Assembly: GCF_027319265.1 (NCBI RefSeq)
Contig: NZ_DAHVNP010000081.1
Coordinates: 1-37,343 of the forward strand
Origin: Ferrimicrobium sp.
Lineage (GTDB): Bacteria > Actinomycetota > Acidimicrobiia > Acidimicrobiales > Acidimicrobiaceae
DNA: 37,343 bases
Direction of reading: 5' to 3'
Shown here: positions 31,540-37,343 of the stretch, piece by piece
Layout: every line of letters starts with the position of its first letter
Position numbering within the stretch: the stretch's first letter is position 1
Position numbers and translations under genes: made by a program
The notes under the pieces: generated by a model
The model's input: only the letters and a program-made list of their open reading frames with translations
Told to the model about the DNA's origin: nothing
The model's database searches: none

Positions 31540-33399
31540 TCACTCCTTGGGTTCGTCGACGATCTCAGCATCGACGACATCGTCGTCACTGCCACCGGCA
31601 TCGCCATCGGACCCGCTGGGCCCGGCAGTGCCATCCCCGGCTCCACTGGCAGAGGCCTGACGTGAGGCCTCCTCATAGAGCCGCTGGGTGAATCCCTGGG
31701 AAGCCGACATCAACGCATCCGTTGCGGTTTTGATGGCTGCGATATCGGTACCGTCAAGTGAGTGCTTGACTTCGTTGAGAGCCTCTGTCACCTTGTCCCG
31801 CTCCGGACCCTCAAGCTTGTCGCCCTGTTCGGCGAGGAGCTTCTCGGTCTGGTAGACGAGCGTGTCGGCGTTGTTGCGAACCTCCGCCTCCTCTTTGCGC
31901 TGCTTGTCCTCGGCGACATGGGCCTCTGCGTCGCGCATCATCTGGTCGATCTCCTCCTTGGAGAGTGCGGTCGTGCCGGTGATGGTGATGGATTGTTCCT
32001 TATTGGTTGCGCGATCCTTGGCGGAGACGTGCACGATACCGTTCGCATCGATGTCAAAGGTCACCTCAATTTGGGGAATACCACGAGGCGCTGGCGGAAT
32101 TCCAACGAGTTGGAAACGGCCGAGCGTCTTGTTATAGGAGGCCATCTCGCGCTCACCCTGAAGGACATGGATCTCAACGGAGGGCTGATTATCATCAGCG
32201 GTCGTGAAGACCTCGGTCCGCTTGGTCGGGATGGTGGTGTTGCGTTCGATGAGCTTAGTCATGACGCCACCCTTGGTCTCGATACCGAGCGACAACGGTG
32301 TCACGTCGAGGAGCAGTACGTCCTTGACCTCACCTTTCAACACACCAGCCTGGATAGCCGCACCAACCGCAACCACCTCATCGGGGTTCACACCACGGTG
32401 TGGCTCCTTGCCCGTCATCTGCTGGACAAGATCCTGGATCGCTGGCATACGGGTAGATCCGCCAACGAGCACCACGTGATCGACCTTACCAACGGTGAGG
32501 CCGGCATCCTTGATCGCCTGCTCGAAGGGACCCTTGCAAGCCTGCACGAGGTCGGCGGTGAGCTCCTGGAAGCGTGAACGAGTCAGCTTCATCTCAAGGT
32601 GCTTTGGACCCTCTGACGTTGCAGAGATAAAGGGGATGTTGATCGTGGTCTCGAGCGAGGCCGAGAGCTCGATCTTGGCCTTCTCAGCCGACTCCTTGAG
32701 TCGCTGCATCGCCATCTTGTCGGCGCCGAGATCGACCCCTTCGTTATCCTTAAAGGACTTGATCATCCAGTCGATGATCCGCTGATCCCAGTCGTCACCA
32801 CCGAGTTGGGTGTTACCGGCGGTGGACTTGACCTCGAAGACGCCGTCACCGATCTCAAGGACCGAGACGTCAAAGGTACCACCACCGAGGTCGAAGACGA
32901 GGACCGTCTGATCCTCGGTCTCCTTATCGAGACCGTAGGCGAGTGCGGCAGCCGTCGGCTCATTGATGATGCGAAGTACCTCAAGGCCAGCGATTTGACC
33001 TGCCTCTTTGGTGGCGGTGCGCTGCGCGTCGTCAAAGTAGGCCGGGACCGTGATAACCGCCTGGTTGACCGTGTCACCAAGGTAGGCCTCTGCGTCTCTC
33101 TTGAGTTTGGAGAGGATACGTGAACTGATCTCCTGTGGGGTGTACTTCTTGCCATCGATGTCGATGGTCCAGTCCGTGCCCATGTGACGCTTGACTGATC
33201 GGATCGTCCGATCAGGGTTGGTGATCGCCTGCCGCTTGGCGACCTCACCGACGAGTACCTCACCGGTCTTTGAGAATGCGACAATCGAAGGTGTGGTTCG
33301 CCCACCCTCCGAGTTCGGGATGACGGTAGGGTCACCCCCTTCGAGAACCGAGACGACGGAGTTCGTCGTTCCAAGATCGATGCCTACTGCTTTGGCCAC
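31540..33399 (-). CDS. dnaK: DnaK (Hsp70) chaperone
   Basis: A 619-residue Hsp70. The ATPase domain begins [17 protein letters not shown], with the second signature [16 protein letters not shown] and the third [15 protein letters not shown]. The substrate-binding domain starts after [17 protein letters not shown], and the lid ends in an acidic Gly/Ser/Asp-rich tail typical of Actinomycetota ([13 protein letters not shown]). I use the GTG at 33399, with AAGGAGG 6 bases upstream, rather than the frame's upper limit at 33426, because the family starts M-A-K-A-V-G-I-D. It is the first gene of dnaK-grpE-dnaJ-hspR and is preceded by a HAIR operator within the promoter region. It folds nascent and stress-denatured proteins and acts as HspR co-repressor. 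Confidence 0.98.
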   Translation of the reverse strand: MAKAVGIDLGTTNSVVSVLEGGDPTVIPNSEGGRTTPSIVAFSKTGEVLVGEVAKRQAITNPDRTIRSVKRHMGTDWTIDIDGKKYTPQEISSRILSKLKRDAEAYLGDTVNQAVITVPAYFDDAQRTATKEAGQIAGLEVLRIINEPTAAALAYGLDKETEDQTVLVFDLGGGTFDVSVLEIGDGVFEVKSTAGNTQLGGDDWDQRIIDWMIKSFKDNEGVDLGADKMAMQRLKESAEKAKIELSASLETTINIPFISATSEGPKHLEMKLTRSRFQELTADLVQACKGPFEQAIKDAGLTVGKVDHVVLVGGSTRMPAIQDLVQQMTGKEPHRGVNPDEVVAVGAAIQAGVLKGEVKDVLLLDVTPLSLGIETKGGVMTKLIERNTTIPTKRTEVFTTADDNQPSVEIHVLQGEREMASYNKTLGRFQLVGIPPAPRGIPQIEVTFDIDANGIVHVSAKDRATNKEQSITITGTTALSKEEIDQMMRDAEAHVAEDKQRKEEAEVRNNADTLVYQTEKLLAEQGDKLEGPERDKVTEALNEVKHSLDGTDIAAIKTATDALMSASQGFTQRLYEEASRQASASGAGDGTAGPSGSDGDAGGSDDDVVDAEIVDEPKE

Positions 33400-33429
33400 T
33401 CGAGCCTCCTTATTAGCTGTTACCAAATA

Positions 33430-33450
33430 CTTGAGTGTAAGTATATCAAG
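33430..33450 (-). promoter_or_regulatory. HAIR operator (HspR-binding inverted repeat) before dnaK
   Basis: CTTGAGT-N7-TATCAAG (plus-strand reading) matches the HspR-associated inverted repeat CTTGAGT-N7-ACTCAAG except for two positions in one arm. It ends 31 bases upstream of the dnaK GTG. On the minus strand the spacer overlaps a TATACT -10-like hexamer, so HspR bound here would block transcription. HspR is encoded as the last gene of the same operon, giving a negative feedback loop. Confidence 0.88.
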
Positions 33451-33590
33451 TTTTACTACATCCTACCTATCAGCTTTATTCCAAAACCTCGAAGAAAGGT
33501 CTTTGGTCCTCTCGCGACCCGCAAAGAACTGGGACTAGCTCCGCTCAGAACCCAGCCGCTTGGGCTGATCGGCCCTCGAAGACCCCCCTC

Positions 33591-33659
33591 GGCGGAGCCT
33601 CTCTGGAGAGCATGGCGGAGCCTCTCTGAAAAGTACGGCGGAGCCTCTTTCGAACGCAT
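33591..33659. repeat. Three tandem copies of a 23-bp repeat upstream of dnaK
   Basis: Copies start at 33591, 33614 and 33637 and share GGCGGAGCCTCT; the first two continue CTG(G/A)(A/G)(A)AG, the third is diverged. The end of each copy (RYAT/TAC) is less conserved. The array lies about 140-210 bases upstream of the HAIR operator. No gene covers it. Confidence 0.85.
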
Positions 33660-33746
33660 GATGGTGCGCCCTGGCAAGGCGCAGATCCACCCCCACGCTC
33701 TTGGATAGCGCATTCGCATGGAGGAAAGATAACATGAGGACAGCTG

Positions 33747-33771
33747 ACGAGCCAGTTCGTACCTGGCTCGT
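33747..33771. promoter_or_regulatory. 9-bp perfect inverted repeat, 7-base loop
   Basis: ACGAGCCAG (33747-33755), loop TTCGTAC, CTGGCTCGT (33763-33771). It could be an operator or an RNA hairpin. It falls just inside a possible small plus-strand ORF (ATG 33734) that I do not accept as a gene. Confidence 0.45.
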
Positions 33772-34095
33772 GATGGCCATCACCGAGGCCCGATCCACTG
33801 AACCCCCGACGAAAACAGGCGGGTCCCTCCTGTCCTCCAACAATGGCCGGTGTCAACGGCGTTACCTATTGTCCGGGTTCCGGTATTTGCAGGGTCAAGA
33901 GACGCGCGATGCCTCCACAGCCCTCGCAAGAGAGGCATGCGCCTCCCACAAGCATCGTGTTGATCAGCGAAGTTGTGCCAAGATTCGGCGGTAGTCTCAC
34001 CTGGGCCGGCAAGTGATGACCTCTCATGGTGGAGCCTTCCCGAAGAGAAGCTTCGTGACCGCGGGCCTTTATTAGACAACGATATCGCCACGCCG

Positions 34096-34323
34096 CTACC
34101 GTCCACACGCTAACGATACTGCCAACACCTGAGCAGAGCTCATGCCCGGGACACGCCAAAGCCCGAATGTCCCAAGTAACAGGGTGCGACCGACGATGCC
34201 CAGTCGCGACCACAGACCCAATCCACATCCCAGGCCAGTGGTTACGAACATCACCCCATAAATGCACATCACCCCATAAAATAGCAAGATCTTCGTCTCG
34301 ACTTTCTGTATTTCGGCTAACAT
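34096..34323 (-). CDS. Possible small membrane protein divergent from the lipoprotein gene
   Basis: 75 codons from an ATG at 34323 (or 81 from a GTG at 34341). The sequence has a charged start (MLAEIQKVETK), a hydrophobic stretch (ILLFYGVMCIYGVMFVTTGL) and a second moderately hydrophobic stretch, which would suit a two-helix membrane protein. Against it: no ribosome binding site, the start overlaps the promoter of the divergent lipoprotein gene, and part of the first helix is encoded by a DNA duplication of 18-base period (34248-34280). I do not recognise a family. Confidence 0.25.
   Translation of the reverse strand: MLAEIQKVETKILLFYGVMCIYGVMFVTTGLGCGLGLWSRLGIVGRTLLLGTFGLWRVPGMSSAQVLAVSLACGR
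34248..34280. repeat. Direct repeat ACATCACCCCATAAA, 18-base period
   Basis: The 15-base unit occurs at 34248-34262 and 34266-34280, separated by three bases. It lies 50-80 bases upstream of the lipoprotein start, a usual place for activator sites. Confidence 0.8.
34318..34323 (+). promoter_or_regulatory. -10 element for a leaderless lipoprotein mRNA
   Basis: TAACAT ends 7 bases before the ATG at 34331, the spacing expected if transcription starts at the A of the start codon. No ribosome binding site precedes that ATG. A matching -35 is not evident. Confidence 0.5.
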
Positions 34324-34330
34324 ACGACCG

Positions 34331-36220
34331 ATGAGAGCCACAGATCAGCGGGGACACAAGCGGACGCCAGCAGGCACCGCGCGTTCGCTGAGCATCCGAA
34401 TCTGGCTCGTCACGATTGTGGTTCTCTCGCTCATCCTCGCAGCCTGTGACACCAACTCCACGGCACAAGTCAACTCGGCACGGGCCAAGGAGTTGCTCAC
34501 CAAAGCCTATCGTGACACAATCGCAACGGGTGGCTATGCGGTTAGCGCTACTATTCACGAGACGCTGGGGCGAGAGACGTTGAAGGACACTCGACTATCA
34601 GGTCTCGTAACCACCGACCCACCTGCCGCACAACTCGAGCTGCCAACGTCGCACGGTAGAACGCAAGAACAACTCACTATCGGTGACACCCAGTACATGC
34701 CGGACCCGTCCACACCGCACTCCGACCGTGTGACCCAGTGGCTCGCCTTCGCAATACCACCACAAGCATCGCTCGCCAACCCCAGCACCATGAACTCCAC
34801 GAGGACGCTCGCCCCCTTGCCGTTCCTCATCAACCCCGCCATCGGTCAGATCCGCGAGGTTGGCCAAGCACAGGTGAATGGCACCCCCACCATTGAGTTC
34901 CAAACTCAGGTGCAAGAACGACTCGAGGAACCACCCCCAGTACCGAGCAGTGGAAACTCCATCGGGCCTCCCATCACGAAGGCACTCACCCATGTCATCC
35001 TCTCGATCTGGGTCACCCAAGGTGCAAAGCCACTTATCAAGCAGCTCGAGATCGCCCAACAGGCAACACCGTACCACGAAAAGCTCACAACAACCACCAT
35101 CACGACACTCTCTGGCTATGGGGCAAGGCCCTCAATCACCCCACCACCGATCGCATCGGTGACCACTATGTCCCAAATTGTCGGATTACTAACTACTCCA
35201 GGACAAACTCCACTAATGCTCCTAGCAGGACCCCCGCTTACTCCGAACCCAATCCTCACCCCGATGAAGACCTATACCAATGCCGTCCCGGTGGAAGAGA
35301 TCACTACGGTCAATAATCAGGCGCTCGTCCTTGATGAAAGGACCGACCAAGGGAGTGAGTTGGTTCGGTTTGATCCGGTAAACGGTGCCGTCGAAGCCCA
35401 GGCACGGCTCCCCGTTATCGAGGCGACAACCTACGCAGACGGGGAGCTTTGGGTATTGGCCTCTCCACCCAGTCAAAAGAACGCCTCCATCGTCGAGGTA
35501 CTCAATCCTGACACGCTTACGATGCTCTATCGACGCACCCTCTCTGTAACGCCCAACCTCGCGGCGGACGCCGCCTCTATCGCGGTGGTAGACAAGAGAG
35601 TCTGGATCTCCACCACGAGGGGTATCGTTGGGCTAGACGCTGATCTGCGCCACCGGACTTCCATCACCATCGCGCGCCCTGCGACGCTGTCGATTGAGGT
35701 CGCAGGCTCTGTCAATGGCAGCGCTTTGTTGACGTCGCTCTGTGGAGATGGAGGTTCCGCCGTCACGGTCCAGGTGCGAAACCCAACCACTGGCGACCTC
35801 GTCTCCTCATTGACAACCGGGTTGGGAGGAATCGGCGGTGCTGCGATGACCCCTATCACTAACCGTGTCTGGCTCCGTGTTGCCACCGGGATGGGGGGAA
35901 CCCTTGGCTTTGTCAACCTCACACCAGGTAACCCTCCAACCCTGTCACCAGGCAGACCGCTCAAAAATGAGACCGGAATCCATGATCCACCGTTCCCAAA
36001 CACGCTTCGAGTCAGCGTCGCCGGTTCCACGGTGTTCGCCTACGACCCCGATAACAACGTCCTCGAGTGCCGCAATGGGGAGACCGGGTCGCTGCTCGCC
36101 GTGACTCGCAGCCTCGAAGGCGTCACCACGCTCACGAGTCTCACCCACGATGAGATTGCGGCAACTCTCGGCACTGGTGAAGTCATTATCGCCAAGATCA
36201 GCTCAGTCTGCCTCGGCTAG
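34331..36220 (+). CDS. Lipoprotein with C-terminal beta-propeller-like region
   Basis: A 629-residue exported lipoprotein. The N-terminus is basic, then IRIWLVTIVVLSLILAAC ends in a lipobox with Cys39, so it should be anchored to the outer face of the membrane. Residues about 50-280 (ARAKELLTKAYRDTIATGGYAVSATIHETLG...) resemble LppX/LprG-type or sugar-binding lipoprotein folds only loosely. Residues about 300-629 alternate short strands with Gly/Asn turns (VDERTDQGSELVRFDPVNGAVEAQARLP, GELWVLASPP, RVWISTTRGIVGLD), typical of a quinoprotein- or WD-like propeller. I do not recognise a specific family. The ATG lacks a ribosome binding site and is probably translated from a leaderless mRNA. It is followed by gpmA after 63 bp. 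Confidence 0.75.
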   Translation: MRATDQRGHKRTPAGTARSLSIRIWLVTIVVLSLILAACDTNSTAQVNSARAKELLTKAYRDTIATGGYAVSATIHETLGRETLKDTRLSGLVTTDPPAAQLELPTSHGRTQEQLTIGDTQYMPDPSTPHSDRVTQWLAFAIPPQASLANPSTMNSTRTLAPLPFLINPAIGQIREVGQAQVNGTPTIEFQTQVQERLEEPPPVPSSGNSIGPPITKALTHVILSIWVTQGAKPLIKQLEIAQQATPYHEKLTTTTITTLSGYGARPSITPPPIASVTTMSQIVGLLTTPGQTPLMLLAGPPLTPNPILTPMKTYTNAVPVEEITTVNNQALVLDERTDQGSELVRFDPVNGAVEAQARLPVIEATTYADGELWVLASPPSQKNASIVEVLNPDTLTMLYRRTLSVTPNLAADAASIAVVDKRVWISTTRGIVGLDADLRHRTSITIARPATLSIEVAGSVNGSALLTSLCGDGGSAVTVQVRNPTTGDLVSSLTTGLGGIGGAAMTPITNRVWLRVATGMGGTLGFVNLTPGNPPTLSPGRPLKNETGIHDPPFPNTLRVSVAGSTVFAYDPDNNVLECRNGETGSLLAVTRSLEGVTTLTSLTHDEIAATLGTGEVIIAKISSVCLG

Positions 36221-36245
36221 CTGACACTCCACTCAGGTGCTCAGG

Positions 36246-36274
36246 TTGCCTCGGGGCCACATTGTTCGTTAGGC
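36246..36274 (+). promoter_or_regulatory. Candidate gpmA promoter
   Basis: TTGCCT (36246-36251), a 17-base spacer and TAGGCT (36269-36274) lie 9 bases before the ATG at 36284. The transcript leader would be only a few bases long. A GAGGG immediately before the ATG could still help ribosomes bind if transcription starts earlier. Confidence 0.4.
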
Positions 36275-36283
36275 TTGAGGGCT

Positions 36284-36970
36284 ATGGCTACCCTGATCCT
36301 CCTCCGTCACGGACAGAGCACGTATAACCAAGAGAACCGCTTCACTGGTTGGGTTGATGTTGACCTCACGGCAACGGGCTACCAAGAGGCTAAGAGGGCC
36401 GGAGAACTTCTGCGCGATGCTGGACTCCTACCCGACATCGTCTTGACCTCGGTACTGAAGCGTTCGATCTACACCACCGACGAGGTCCTCAAGGTGCTTG
36501 ATCGCTCATGGGTGCCCGTCGAGAAGACCTGGCGGCTCAACGAGCGTCACTATGGAGGACTCTCGGGACTCAACAAGGCAGAGACGGCCGAACGCTTTGG
36601 GGCGGAGCAGGTGAAGATCTGGCGAAGGAGTTACGATGTCCGGCCACCGGAGACCTCTGAAGAGGAGCACCGGCACTTCGTGAGCGATCCGCGCTACCGA
36701 GGCCTCAAAGCGACCGACGTTCCCTACACCGAGGCCCTCGCCGACGTGTTGGTCCGCGTCATGCCCTACTGGGAGGAACGAATGATACCTCTTCTTAAAG
36801 AAGATCAGGCGATCCTCGTCAGCGCCCATGGAAACTCCCTGCGCGCCATGGTCAAGTTCTTAGAGTCGATCCCTGACGATGAGATCGTCGAGTATGAAAT
36901 CGCCAACGGCGAACCCATCGTCTATGAACTCGACACCCAGCTCAAGGTATCGTCAAAGACCGTCCTGTAG
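36284..36970 (+). CDS. gpmA: 2,3-bisphosphoglycerate-dependent phosphoglycerate mutase
   Basis: A 228-residue histidine-phosphatase-superfamily enzyme interconverting 3- and 2-phosphoglycerate in glycolysis. LILLRHGQSTYNQENRFTGW contains the phosphorylated His9 in the RHG motif, ERHYGGLSGLNKAE is the substrate segment and SAHGNSLRAMVKFL holds the second catalytic His. Length and motif order match dPGM. The ATG at 36284 gives MATLILLRHG; the frame's TTG at 36275 adds three residues and is less likely. It is convergent with the sortase at the right edge. Confidence 0.96.
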   Translation: MATLILLRHGQSTYNQENRFTGWVDVDLTATGYQEAKRAGELLRDAGLLPDIVLTSVLKRSIYTTDEVLKVLDRSWVPVEKTWRLNERHYGGLSGLNKAETAERFGAEQVKIWRRSYDVRPPETSEEEHRHFVSDPRYRGLKATDVPYTEALADVLVRVMPYWEERMIPLLKEDQAILVSAHGNSLRAMVKFLESIPDDEIVEYEIANGEPIVYELDTQLKVSSKTVL

Positions 36971-37200
36971 CTCCACAGACTCATCAACTCTGGGCGTTCG
37001 AGCCAGGCACCCGATCCGGAGTCAGCCCTGGTCCAATCATGAGCAACTCCAGAGGATACGGTCACCTTATTCATGGCGACTGAGACTTTGTCGTCCTATT
37101 CTCGACGAATTGTTATTTGTGCTTAGGCCCCACCTTTGTATGTCACCACCGCTCAGAAGTTCACATTCGAGTTGTCGATTGGGAGTGAGGCGTGCTTGTC
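36971..37200. other. Intergenic region between convergent gpmA and sortase
   Basis: No gene and no clear hairpin terminator is seen in these 230 bases, although two convergent transcripts end here. Confidence 0.5.
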
Positions 37201-37343
37201 CTACGCCGTAACCGGTGACGCCTCCACGATGACGTTGTCGGCATAGGAGCCTCCCACGCCGGGGACCTCCGTGAAGGGGCCACCACAGGTCACAAGAGCA
37301 AGGGTTGGGGGACCCTGGTTGGTGAAGAGCTGGGGGTGAGCCA
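37201..37343 (-). CDS. Sortase (class E/F-like), C-terminal fragment cut by window edge
   Basis: The minus strand from the right edge encodes 46 residues ending at a TAG (37203-37201). They include QLFTNQGPPTLALVTCGGPF followed by GVGGSYADNVIVEASPV. A beta strand, then T-C-G-G with the catalytic Cys, then a Y-x-D-N-V-(I/V)-V strand is the end of actinobacterial sortases of the small class F/E type. Sortases are membrane-anchored transpeptidases that attach proteins to the cell envelope. The catalytic His lies outside the window. The usual Arg before D-N is replaced by Ala here, so the position of the catalytic Arg cannot be confirmed from this fragment. Confidence 0.8.
   Translation of the reverse strand, partial: AHPQLFTNQGPPTLALVTCGGPFTEVPGVGGSYADNVIVEASPVTA

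Larger units (their letters stand above)
33451..34330. other. Intergenic region between divergent dnaK and the lipoprotein gene
   Basis: About 880 bases without a convincing gene. Contents: dnaK promoter sequences, three tandem 23-bp repeats (33591-33659), a 6-bp GC hairpin TGCGCC-N7-GGCGCA (33665-33683), a 9-bp inverted repeat (33747-33771), an unlikely 53-codon minus ORF with CLSCEGC (about 33866-34027), an 18-bp-period duplication (34248-34280) and a possible small membrane-protein ORF (34096-34323). Confidence 0.5.

Noticed and set aside
33701-33994. Plus ORF of up to 97 codons (ATG at 33734 with GAGGAAAG upstream)
   Set aside because: Begins in an inverted repeat, sequence unlike any family and rich in codons not favoured by neighbours; treated as chance.
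33866-34558. Minus ORF of 230 codons with a Cys-rich end (CLSCEGCGG)
   Set aside because: Its first 76 codons are antisense to the lipoprotein gene; the Cys-rich tail alone (ATG about 34027) has a fair GGGAAGG upstream but only 53 residues and no known motif such as a paired zinc site.

Overview
The window looks like chromosomal DNA of an acidophilic actinobacterium, most likely class Acidimicrobiia (Ferrimicrobium/Acidithrix-like). This is inference from four things: moderately high GC; a dnaK-grpE-dnaJ-hspR operon preceded by a HAIR-type HspR operator, an arrangement typical of Actinomycetota; a secreted G1 (eqolisin) glutamic peptidase, a family active at acid pH; and secreted GYW(x)n-DGGVF(x)FG repeats, which are common in Acidimicrobiia proteomes. 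I see no tRNA, rRNA, CRISPR array, insertion sequence or phage gene.

Layout. (1) 1-2720, minus strand: purA-purD-purB. purA and purD overlap by 4 bp, and purB is cut by the left edge. A leader of more than 1 kb holds palindromes and an intrinsic-terminator-like hairpin. (2) 3867-4247: a small conserved hypothetical gene. (3) 4711-9416, plus strand: purL, with its stop overlapping the start (ATGA) of a large tandem-GT2 glycosyltransferase. (4) 9466-16774, minus strand: a secreted repeat / Ig-like / G1-peptidase protein, a GT-A plus GT4 fusion glycosyltransferase, and a PilZ (c-di-GMP receptor) protein that follows an ACT-domain malic enzyme (16793-18199). (5) 18391-22295, plus strand: a methyltransferase-like protein coupled by ATGA overlap to a second tandem-GT2 glycosyltransferase whose first catalytic domain has decayed. 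A two-way hairpin terminator follows. (6) 22565-25111, minus strand: a large Ser/Thr-rich secreted surface protein with a duplicated C-terminal module. (7) 25760-33399, minus strand: the chaperone block dnaK-grpE-dnaJ-hspR, then a gap of about 1 kb, then clpB. (8) 34331-36970, plus strand: a lipoprotein and gpmA. (9) The right edge holds the C-terminus of a sortase on the minus strand.

How the parts may work together. The purine, malic-enzyme, glycolytic and chaperone genes are housekeeping. Between them lies an envelope programme: three large multidomain glycosyltransferases, one methyltransferase-like protein, two big secreted proteins, a c-di-GMP receptor, a lipoprotein and a sortase. The first GT and the methyltransferase share an unusual near-identical 10-residue stretch (LGSTSWRLT core). 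The two tandem-GT2 proteins share the same C-terminal layout. This suggests one glycan-assembly pathway split between two operons, perhaps decorating the Ser/Thr-rich surface protein or building an acid-resistant surface polysaccharide. The idea is inference; no acceptor or sugar can be read from the sequence.
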